Shown in pieces: positions 34,373 to 41,678 of a DNA stretch of 44,019 nt. Source of the DNA: Verrucomicrobiota bacterium (GTDB taxonomy: Bacteria; Verrucomicrobiota; Verrucomicrobiia; Verrucomicrobiales; Verrucomicrobiaceae). The notes beneath the pieces are model-generated. The model ran no database searches and was not told where the DNA came from. It was given only the letters and a program-made list of their open reading frames with translations. The position numbers and the translations under genes are program-made. Positions within the stretch are counted from its first letter, which is position 1; each line of letters starts with the position of its first letter. The stretch spans positions 1 through 44,019 of the forward strand of contig JAPLUN010000292.1 in NCBI GenBank assembly GCA_026397715.1. Direction: 5' to 3'.

Positions 34373-35128
34373 GTGTCAGCGAAATCTCAAACTCTCACCA
34401 TCGCCGCCGATCTCGCCGAACTGGCGCGGGTGATGCAGGCGATCGATGAGTTTTGCGCCAGTATCGCAGTGAGCGCCGCCGATGTCTCCGCGCTGCATCT
34501 CGCGCTGGAGGAAATCGTCACCAATGTCATCACTCACGGTTATCACAGTGATCCGGCGTACTCCTTAACCGTCCGGCTTGAAACAATCACGCCTGATCGC
34601 ATTCGCGCCGTCGTCACCGATGATGCTCCCGCTTACAACCCGCTCGCCCGGCCCGAGGTGAATACCACACTGCCGCTCGAAGCACGCCCCGTGGGAGGCC
34701 TCGGCGTGCATCTCGTGAAGAAGCTCATGGATGTCTGCGTGTATGAGCATCGCGATGGGCAGAACCTCTTCACCATCGAGCGCAAACTCAGCCGCGAGCC
34801 CGGAACCTCCGCGACCATCAAAATCGCCACCTCCAGACTCGCCTCCTCGGCTACACTCTCACTCACCGGACGTCTTGACGGCCTTTCGAGCCCCGAGCTC
34901 GAACAGCAGGTCAGTGCTTTGATCACCTCCGGCGTCCGCACACTCACCCTTGATCTCTCGGGCCTCGACTATGTCAGCAGCGCCGGACTGCGCGTTTTCA
35001 TCATCGCCGCCAAGAAGCTCAAAGCCTCCGGAGGAGCCGCTCACTTCACCTCGCTCACACCCACCGTGCGTGACGTCTTCCACATCTCAGGTCTGCTCAC
35101 GGCACTCGGCGTAGCGCCACCAGCGTGA
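34373..35128 (+). CDS. RsbW-like HATPase fused to a STAS domain
   Basis: GTG 34373, six bases after the ATPase stop, starts a 251-residue protein. Residues about 1-140 are an anti-sigma-type HATPase_c_2 domain with N-box LEEIVTNVITHGYHS, G1-box TDDAPAYNP and G2-box GGLGVHLVKKLMD. Residues about 145-250 are a STAS domain (SLTGRLDGLSSPELEQQV; LDLSGLDYVSSAGLRVFI) with the acceptor Ser in VSSAG. Normally the kinase (RsbW) and its substrate (RsbV) are separate; here they are one chain. The last 32 bases overlap the convergent phosphatase gene, and both frames are conserved at that point. No sigma factor gene is nearby. Confidence 0.9.
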   Translation: MSAKSQTLTIAADLAELARVMQAIDEFCASIAVSAADVSALHLALEEIVTNVITHGYHSDPAYSLTVRLETITPDRIRAVVTDDAPAYNPLARPEVNTTLPLEARPVGGLGVHLVKKLMDVCVYEHRDGQNLFTIERKLSREPGTSATIKIATSRLASSATLSLTGRLDGLSSPELEQQVSALITSGVRTLTLDLSGLDYVSSAGLRVFIIAAKKLKASGGAAHFTSLTPTVRDVFHISGLLTALGVAPPA

Positions 35129-36494
35129 TGTCATCCGCCTGCGCCGCATTCCCTTGATGCGACAGCACGGCCGCAACGACACGATCCACGGTTTGCGCAC
35201 TGTCGCTGATCGCACCACTCGCCAGACATTGCTGAATGCGCTCGCTGCCGAACAAGTTGGACTGTGCATCCATCGCCTCCGAGACGCCGTCTGAATACAC
35301 CAGCAGCGTTTCATGCGGGGCAAGCACCTGCCGCTGCGTGACAAACTGCATTTCTTCAAACACCCCCAGCGGTGCCTGCCGAGGTCCTTCGAGCCAGGTG
35401 AGATTACCCTTTGCGGAAATCACTGCCGCAAGCGGATGCCCCGCATTGGCCCACGTCAGCTCACCGCTGAGTGGATCAAAGAAGACCGCGCAGGCCGTCA
35501 CAAACTGCATCGTCTCATTGCGCTCACACAGCAGACGATTCACCTGAACCAGCAATTCGCCGGGATCGCTCAGTTTGCGTGCGAGCGTTCGCACCGCCAT
35601 CGCCGCCAGGGCCATGAACACCGCCGCAGAGACTCCTTTGCCCGACACATCGCCCACCAAGGTGAAGAACCGGCCATCCGGTAGAAAAAATCCATCGTAG
35701 AGATCACCTCCCGCCTCGCGCGCAGGTTTGATGAAAGCGGAAAAATCCACGCGCTGCCTTTCTGCCGCGTTGAGCGGTGGCGGCAGCAGGCTGGATTGAA
35801 TGTCACCCGCAATTCGCAGCTCGCTTTCAATCGCCTCTCGCACTGCGGTCTGCTGCCGCAGCGCCGCGATGTGCTCCTGCAGATGGCTCGCTAAAAACTC
35901 CATGGCCTGCGCCACCGCGCCCACTTCATCCACACGTCGTGCCTCTTGCGCCACACCGGAATGATCCCAGCCAGCGCCGGAGAAATCACTCGTCGCCAGT
36001 CCACGCAGTGCATGCGCGAGACGCGCCAGCGGCTGCTTCAATTCCACATTGCTGAACGACACACGCTCTGCCAGCAGCGATGCCACATGCCGGTGCAGGG
36101 CAATGGCCAGTTGCGGATGGCATCCCTCCACCTCGCGCAGTTTCTCCGCCGTCAGCCGCCAGAGTTTCACCTCTCCCACAGCCTCCACCGTCGCCGTACG
36201 CAGTTCGGATCGATACAAAGCCATCTCACCCAAAAACTGCCCGGCACCGAGCCTGCGCAATTCGGAGCGTCCAGCGCCTTCCACTTCCAGCACCACCGCG
36301 AGCACTCCGGCCTCGATCAGGAACATTGCATCTGCCGCATCGCTCTCACGAAACAGCACCTCTCCCGGTGCCAGCGAAACAGTCTCCAAGGATTCCATCC
36401 AGACGCGCTGGTCCGCTTCATCTGGAGCGAATGCCGCGAGCGAGGCCGATGGAAACTGTGCGGGAGGATTCACGCCTCTTGTTTCCCACGCCAA
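35097..36494 (-). CDS. cNMP-binding/HAMP-like/SpoIIE PP2C-type phosphatase
   Basis: The frame gives 465 residues from TTG 36494; a GTG at 36473 (MNPPAQFPSAS...) is an equally plausible start. Residues about 20-140 are a cyclic-nucleotide-binding fold (LAPGEVLFRESDAADAMFLI; GAGQFLGEMALY). A HAMP-like helical linker follows (about 155-220). Residues about 225-465 are a SpoIIE/RsbU phosphatase with metal-binding acidic residues in AREAGGDLYDG and LVGDVSGKGVSAAVFM, then ANAGHPLAAVI, LVYSDGVSEAMD and the terminal QADDITLVALRR. It should dephosphorylate STAS proteins encoded next door and thereby switch the HATPase partner. The GEMALYR loop lacks certain proof of cAMP binding. Cytoplasmic. Confidence 0.9.
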   Translation of the reverse strand: MAWETRGVNPPAQFPSASLAAFAPDEADQRVWMESLETVSLAPGEVLFRESDAADAMFLIEAGVLAVVLEVEGAGRSELRRLGAGQFLGEMALYRSELRTATVEAVGEVKLWRLTAEKLREVEGCHPQLAIALHRHVASLLAERVSFSNVELKQPLARLAHALRGLATSDFSGAGWDHSGVAQEARRVDEVGAVAQAMEFLASHLQEHIAALRQQTAVREAIESELRIAGDIQSSLLPPPLNAAERQRVDFSAFIKPAREAGGDLYDGFFLPDGRFFTLVGDVSGKGVSAAVFMALAAMAVRTLARKLSDPGELLVQVNRLLCERNETMQFVTACAVFFDPLSGELTWANAGHPLAAVISAKGNLTWLEGPRQAPLGVFEEMQFVTQRQVLAPHETLLVYSDGVSEAMDAQSNLFGSERIQQCLASGAISDSAQTVDRVVAAVLSHQGNAAQADDITLVALRRVP

Positions 36495-36532
36495 TGCGTC
36501 CGCCGCAACTCACGATACAAACAATGACGCCC

Positions 36533-37789
36533 TCACTCGCGCCAGTACAGCGATTCCTTCGGCACGGTGTATGCCACCCCCATCTCCGGCGTCTGAATGA
36601 CTTCGCCCTTGCGATACAAGGACTCCACCGCCGCAATCAGCATGCCGGAAGTCAGCAGTGTACGCTCCACAGGATAGGGCGCACGGTTGTGCAGAATCAT
36701 GTCCTCGATGTGATGGATGAGCGGATTGAAAAAGTCGGCGGTGGTCGCGCTGGATCCCGGCATCGGCAGAAACATCTGGCAGGAGGTGATTTCGCCCGTC
36801 TCGGAATTCAGGCCCGCATAGTTGAAGTCACGTACGGGCAGCATGAAGAGCGTGGTGTGAAAGCCGTCACGATGTTCGATGAAGTAGGCGAAGGCATCAG
36901 GGAAGGTTTTGCGCGCCCACTCAAAACTCACCGGCTCCAAAGGATACCCCTCCACCGGCCACGTGTGGCTGCGCGTGAGAGCAGCGCCAAGCAGGCGCTG
37001 CGTGTTCTTCCGCGTAGCAGCATGCTCCCACATCTTCGCGCCGCGCAGGGCCAGCACGCTCTTGATTCCCACCTCGCCACCACGGCGGCGCTCTGACATG
37101 CACTGCGCGGTTTCGAGACCGTGGTAATCGTATTTCTCGACGCCCCCGTAACCAACGGCCACACTCTCAGCGAGCGGCGTGCCCCAGGGCAGATCCACCG
37201 CAGGCAGACGCCGCGTCACGGGCAGTGAGGATCCCGCGAGAAAGGGAAAACCAAGCCGCTTTGCATCGGCCACCATCTCGGTGCATTTGCTCCACTCGGT
37301 GGAGAGATGCTTGTCGTTGAAGACGGGCACGCTGCGCCCGCTGGCCTCGAAGACCTTCACGATTTCTTTAAAGAACTCGTAGCGCGGATACAGCGTCTGC
37401 CCTTTCTCATTCTCAGGGTAGTCGCCGTGCTCACCGATGAGGACGACCCCATCCACCGCGAGATTCCCAGTGCCGAGCGTTAGCGCCTCGGCAATGCTGG
37501 AATAGATCGGAATGTGATAGCGCTCGGAACGCCCGCGCGCGAGATCGCCCTCGGGAAACTGCGCAACGTACAGCGACACCAGATCCGTCTGCGGCGGCAG
37601 CCACTGCCCGGCCCACACGTAGCCCATGGCAAGCCGGTCCACGAAATGCATCGCATGCGAGTTCTTGAACATCACCGTGGCAATGAGCGCGACTTTTTTG
37701 CGTGCTGGCGAGGGTGCGGCATGAGCCGTGGCTGCGGCGGCAGCACCGGCCATGAGAAAGGAGCGGCGGGTCCAGGATGATGAGCTCAT
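36533..37789 (-). CDS. Tat-exported protein of unknown function
   Basis: ATG 37789 overlaps the MFS stop (ATGA) and gives 418 residues; the longer frame to 37861 is inside the MFS gene. The twin-arginine signal SSWTRRSFLMAGAAAAATAHA is clear. The mature part starts KKVALIATVMFKNSHAMHFVDR, a Rossmann-like beta-alpha opening. Conserved-looking blocks follow: DGVVLIGEHGDYPENEKGQ, HTWPVEGYPLEPVSFEWARK and FYHRDGFHTT-like EHRDGFHTTLFML. No catalytic residues can be assigned. Translational coupling to a transporter of the hexuronate type and the upstream DUF1501/PSD1 genes suggest a role in sugar or sugar-acid processing in the periplasm. Confidence 0.78.
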   Translation of the reverse strand: MSSSSWTRRSFLMAGAAAAATAHAAPSPARKKVALIATVMFKNSHAMHFVDRLAMGYVWAGQWLPPQTDLVSLYVAQFPEGDLARGRSERYHIPIYSSIAEALTLGTGNLAVDGVVLIGEHGDYPENEKGQTLYPRYEFFKEIVKVFEASGRSVPVFNDKHLSTEWSKCTEMVADAKRLGFPFLAGSSLPVTRRLPAVDLPWGTPLAESVAVGYGGVEKYDYHGLETAQCMSERRRGGEVGIKSVLALRGAKMWEHAATRKNTQRLLGAALTRSHTWPVEGYPLEPVSFEWARKTFPDAFAYFIEHRDGFHTTLFMLPVRDFNYAGLNSETGEITSCQMFLPMPGSSATTADFFNPLIHHIEDMILHNRAPYPVERTLLTSGMLIAAVESLYRKGEVIQTPEMGVAYTVPKESLYWRE

Positions 37790-39048
37790 GATGATGAAGA
37801 ACGTTCCGATTTGTTTTCCCAAAACAGCCACAGCGGCAGCACCGCGATGAGCGGCAGGCACGAGGCCAGCATCAGTCCCTGATCAAACGAATGCGTGCGA
37901 TCCGCGAGCCTGCCAAAAAACTGCTGCGCCTGCGCCGGCAGCACCCATGCAACGACTCCGGCGATGCCCGTGATCTTGCCCTGATGCCTTCCCGACAAGT
38001 CCTGCGTGAAGGCATGATACAACGGAAACACACCCAGCGCCCCGGCACCCGCGAGCATGAACACCGCGAGCAACACCCACCCATGCTCCAGCCATGGCGT
38101 GAATGCGCAGGAGGCACACAAGGCTCCGCAGCCCGCAAAGACAATCACACGCGCCGCATGCACCGAAAGTTTGCGCTTACCCAGCCACACCGCGAGCGCC
38201 CCGGCACCGAGACAGCCCACATCCGTGGCCAGATACCAAGCCGAGGTGAACCACAGCGTGTCCGCTTCGGAGTAGCCACGGCCTTCCTGCAAAATCTTCG
38301 GCAGCCATGCACGCAGGATCTGCCAAGTCGTGTTGATCCCCGCGATGACCACAAAGATGATGAGCATCCGTCGGCTGAAAATGACGCTCCACAAGCTGGT
38401 GCCATCAATCTGTTCCGAGGCCTCACTCACACGAACCGGCGCAGGCAGGTCCGCCTTGCGCACGAGGGCAAACCAAAGCACCAGCCAGCCAAAGCCGGTG
38501 ATGCCGACCACTTGAAACGCCGTGCGCCAGCTTCCTAGTTCGGCTGTCATGAGGCCGCTCATGATCAGCGGCGTGATGATCGCCCCCACGGATGTACCGC
38601 TCTGCAGCACGCTGTTGCCAAACGAGCGCTCTCGCGCATCCAGCAGCGCCCGCGTGGTGCGAATGCCGCAGGGCCAGTGACCCGCCTCAAAAAATCCCAG
38701 CGCCATGCGGCACCACAGCAGTTCCTGCTCATTGTGCACAAATCCCGTGGCCAGTCCGGCGAGCGACCACATCGTCAGCACAATGGCATACAGCCAGCGC
38801 ACGGAGAAACGATCCGCCGCCCATCCGAAGACGATGGAACCCGCCGCGAACGCATAGGCAAACACCGCCTCGATGTGGCCATACTGCTCCTGCGACAGCC
38901 GAAACTCCTTGGTGATACGCACCGCCGCATTCGCCAGTGTCTGGCGGTCCATGTAATTGATCGCCGAAGCGAGCAGCAACAGGCCGCAGATCGTCCACTT
39001 CCAGGTCGCCGAACGATGCAGTGGATTCGGATCAGCGTCGGCAGTCAT
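37786..39048 (-). CDS. MFS transporter, anion:cation symporter (ACS/ExuT-like) family
   Basis: The 420-residue protein has a 12-helix MFS profile with ACS-type motifs. These are ASAINYMDRQTLANAAVRI near residues 27-45, the loop GWAADRFSVRWLY near 74-86 and GFFEAGHWPCGIRTTRALL near 117-135, where the ACS family usually has a PxxxR pattern after an EA motif. Relatives carry hexuronates, aldonates and other organic acids. It begins 23 bases after the DUF1501 stop and overlaps the following Tat-exported gene by four bases. Import of a sugar acid produced outside the cell is the likely role, but the substrate is not certain. Confidence 0.86.
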   Translation of the reverse strand: MTADADPNPLHRSATWKWTICGLLLLASAINYMDRQTLANAAVRITKEFRLSQEQYGHIEAVFAYAFAAGSIVFGWAADRFSVRWLYAIVLTMWSLAGLATGFVHNEQELLWCRMALGFFEAGHWPCGIRTTRALLDARERSFGNSVLQSGTSVGAIITPLIMSGLMTAELGSWRTAFQVVGITGFGWLVLWFALVRKADLPAPVRVSEASEQIDGTSLWSVIFSRRMLIIFVVIAGINTTWQILRAWLPKILQEGRGYSEADTLWFTSAWYLATDVGCLGAGALAVWLGKRKLSVHAARVIVFAGCGALCASCAFTPWLEHGWVLLAVFMLAGAGALGVFPLYHAFTQDLSGRHQGKITGIAGVVAWVLPAQAQQFFGRLADRTHSFDQGLMLASCLPLIAVLPLWLFWENKSERSSSS

Positions 39049-39071
39049 ATCGGATGATCGCTGGTCAAATG

Positions 39072-40523
39072 TTAGGCCAGCAGTTCATCCACCACCTTGG
39101 CGCCCTGATTGTCTGTGAGCGATGCGGCGAGGCCGTTGCGCTTGTAGGTGAGCTTGGTGTGGTCGAGACCAAAGGTCTTCAGCAGCGTGGCGTGGTAGTC
39201 GAAGTGTTTAACCTCGTCGATGACAGCCTTGTGGCCAAATTCATCCGTCTCGCCATGCACATAGCCTTTCTTGAATCCGCCGCCGGCCATCCACATGCTG
39301 AAGCCATAGGTGTTGTGGTCGCGGCCCCACTTGTCGCGGCCCGCATCATTTTGCAGCACAGGCAGACGGCCCATTTCGCCGCCCCAGTGAACAACAGTAG
39401 AATCAAGCAACCCACGCTGCTTGAGATCAATGAGCAGCGCAGCGCTCGGCTGATCGGTGGCCTGGCAATTCTTGGGTAGCGCCGTGATGAGCGAACCGTG
39501 CTGATCCCATGACTGGCCCGCATTGAGCACCTGCACGTAGCGCACACCGCGCTCGACGAGACGGCGCGCGATGATGCAGCGTGTGGCGTAATCTTTGGTG
39601 ATCGGATTATCGACGCCGTAGAGTTTTTTGACGTACTCAGGCTCCTTCGAAATATCGAGCGCCTCCTTCGCAGCGACCTGCATCTTGGCCGCGAGTTCGT
39701 AGCTGGAAATACGCGCCTGCAGATCAAGCTCACCGGGGTGCAGGGCGAGATGGTCTTCGTTGAAAGCCTTCAGCAGATCAAGCTGGCGCTGCTGCGGCGC
39801 ACCGGCCAGCGAAGGCGGCGGATCGAGATTCAAAATGCGCGGCTCGGTGGCTCGCACCAGCGTACCCTGAAACAGCGAGGGCAGCCAGCCATTGGTGAAG
39901 TGCTCACCACTGAAGGTGGGCAGGCCTCCGGGGTGCGAGAGCACCATGTACGCAGGGAGTTCGTCCGTCTCGCTGCCGAGACCATAAGTCAGCCACGAAC
40001 CCAGCGCCGGACGACCAGCGGTGATGCGTCCCCCGTTCATCGCATAGAGACCCTGCGCGTGATTGCTCACACCGGAAGTCATCGAGCGGATCAGCGTGAT
40101 CTCATCAACCACCTTGCTCAGATTCGGCAACAGCTCACTGATCTCCATGCCGCACTCGCCATGCTTCGCGAACTTCCATGGCGAGCCAAAGCACTTCGAT
40201 GAAGCCTGCGCGAGGTTGTCATACTTGATCTCACCGGGAAATTTCTGCCCGTCGTACTTCGTAAGCATCGGCTTCGGATCAAAGAGATCCATTTGCGACG
40301 GCCCGCCCATCATGAACATCGAGATCATCGCCTTCGCCTGCGGCTCGAAGTGCGGCTTCTTCGGATGCAGATCATAGCGCATCTCACCGGTGATGCTCTC
40401 CGGCTTCACCGGTGCGGCGAGCAGCCCATCGCGCTCCAGTAGCGAGGCAAGCGCCAGCGTGCCAAGGCTGTAGCCATTGGCATGCAGGAAGTGACGGCGT
40501 GAGCAGAGCTGAGGGCGGTTCAT
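39072..40523 (-). CDS. DUF1501 Tat-exported protein (second copy)
   Basis: ATG 40523 gives 483 residues with a twin-arginine leader (MNRPQLCSRRHFLHANGYSLG). DUF1501 hallmarks are present: FMMGGPSQMDLFDPKPMLTK, SNHAQGLYAMNGG, SWDQHGSLITALPKNC, VVHWGGEMGRLP, GRDHNTYGFSMWMAGGGFKK and HATLLKTFGLDHTKLTY. It is clearly paralogous to the protein at 24716-26107 but not a recent duplicate, being about 20 residues longer with many substitutions. It follows a TPR gene and a PSD1 gene on the same strand, so the usual PSD1-DUF1501 pair is separated by the TPR gene. The molecular function is not established. Confidence 0.92.
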   Translation of the reverse strand: MNRPQLCSRRHFLHANGYSLGTLALASLLERDGLLAAPVKPESITGEMRYDLHPKKPHFEPQAKAMISMFMMGGPSQMDLFDPKPMLTKYDGQKFPGEIKYDNLAQASSKCFGSPWKFAKHGECGMEISELLPNLSKVVDEITLIRSMTSGVSNHAQGLYAMNGGRITAGRPALGSWLTYGLGSETDELPAYMVLSHPGGLPTFSGEHFTNGWLPSLFQGTLVRATEPRILNLDPPPSLAGAPQQRQLDLLKAFNEDHLALHPGELDLQARISSYELAAKMQVAAKEALDISKEPEYVKKLYGVDNPITKDYATRCIIARRLVERGVRYVQVLNAGQSWDQHGSLITALPKNCQATDQPSAALLIDLKQRGLLDSTVVHWGGEMGRLPVLQNDAGRDKWGRDHNTYGFSMWMAGGGFKKGYVHGETDEFGHKAVIDEVKHFDYHATLLKTFGLDHTKLTYKRNGLAASLTDNQGAKVVDELLA

Positions 40524-40625
40524 GAGGGGGTGGAAATCATACGCTCGAACTGGCGACAATCTCACAGCCGCTGCAAACGTGGAACAACCAAGAAAATCCG
40601 TACCGCCCGGCGCGACAATGCCGCC

Positions 40626-41651
40626 TTACTTGTCTGAGGTTTTCAAATACTTCGCAGCAAACTCTGCCGCAACATCCTTACCGGCCTTGATCCAGCCGAG
40701 TTCATCCTGCCGGACTTTGGCAGCAAGGCGGGCACCCTCCGCCACAGCTGCGTCGAGAGTGCGCATGGTGTCGCGTGGTTTGTATTCATCTACAGTGCCT
40801 CCGACTGACTGCATCAATCCCCAGAGACGCTGTTTTTCAGCCGCCATCTTGGATTTGCGGCTGGCAAGGAGATAGGCCTGGGCGGCGAGCAATGTGGCAT
40901 TTTCCGTGTCGATACCAGCTGCAAGCACGTCACCCAAAGCCTCCAGCAGCAAAGGGTTGTCATGGTCGGCGAAACGCATCATCCCTGAGATACCACGCAA
41001 CGCGTCGGCTCTGCCGTCTTTCCACTCTTGAGACACTCGAACAACTCCCGTCTTCTCCATAATAAAAGCCGCCAACCCTCTGCCACCCCCTGTCTTCTCC
41101 ACGATAAAAGCTGCGAAACCTCTGAACCCAAGCCCTCGTTCAATGGATGTTTCCTTGCCAAGCCCTGGCTTCCCGGCCTTCATCCACTGCACCAGCCAGA
41201 GCTGATATTGTTCACGGCCAAAGTGGGCGTTTTTATTGATATCCAGAGCCTGTTGAATCCACTTCTCCGCCTGATCAAGGTCATTGGTATAAATGTAGAA
41301 CGTGCCAAGATTCGAACATGTCTCATAGAGTCCCGGATGGACTTTTTCCTTGGCCTGCATCGTCGCGATGGCGGCGAGATGATCCCCCAGTTTGTGCTGA
41401 GACACGGCAAGGTCATCATAGACAACAGGAGCTTGATCACCACTCGCAAGCGCCGCCTCGCAACGAGTCTTGCGCCATTCATAAAATTCCTTCGAATGAC
41501 GGGGAAAGTTGCCGGAGATCAGATCAGCGATGCCTGGAAACCGCGCTTTTTCCATGGCGATGGTGTCCGTATCCCAAAGGCATGCCTGCGCATGCAGGCA
41601 GATAAGCAAGTGGGCTGCGAGGATCGCGCGGCAGTGCTGTAAAAGACTCAT
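40626..41651 (-). CDS. Secreted TPR-like protein
   Basis: ATG 41651 gives 341 residues with a signal peptide (about 1-23, ending LHAQA). TPR-type helices follow: VVYDDLAVSQHKLGDHLAAIATMQ near residues 75-100, YETCSNLGTFYIYTNDLDQAEKWIQQALD near 108-138, and later ALGDVLAAGIDTENATLLAAQAYLLA. A 14-residue unit (AAFIVEKTGGGRGL, AAFIMEKTGVVRVS) is tandemly duplicated near 183-210. Most helices look like protein-interaction surfaces. Its place between PSD1 and DUF1501 genes suggests it helps assemble or scaffold that periplasmic system. No enzyme motif was seen. Confidence 0.75.
   Translation of the reverse strand: MSLLQHCRAILAAHLLICLHAQACLWDTDTIAMEKARFPGIADLISGNFPRHSKEFYEWRKTRCEAALASGDQAPVVYDDLAVSQHKLGDHLAAIATMQAKEKVHPGLYETCSNLGTFYIYTNDLDQAEKWIQQALDINKNAHFGREQYQLWLVQWMKAGKPGLGKETSIERGLGFRGFAAFIVEKTGGGRGLAAFIMEKTGVVRVSQEWKDGRADALRGISGMMRFADHDNPLLLEALGDVLAAGIDTENATLLAAQAYLLASRKSKMAAEKQRLWGLMQSVGGTVDEYKPRDTMRTLDAAVAEGARLAAKVRQDELGWIKAGKDVAAEFAAKYLKTSDK
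41050..41133 (-). repeat. Two-copy 42-base tandem repeat inside the TPR-like gene
   Basis: Two adjacent 42-base units (41050-41091 and 41092-41133) agree at 28 of the first 33 positions and encode the doubled block AAFIxEKTG. The unit is a whole number of codons, so the frame is kept. It looks like a recent local duplication within the coding sequence. Confidence 0.7.
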
Positions 41652-41678
41652 GCAGCGAATCTAGCAAAACATGGCTCT

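Noticed and set aside
29414-36494. Sigma factor as output of the partner-switching module
   Set aside because: No sigma-70 region 2 or 4 motif was found in any frame of this region; the target must be elsewhere or of another type.
41041-41140. CRISPR-like or intergenic repeat
   Set aside because: There are only two units, directly adjacent without spacers, and they lie in frame within a coding sequence.
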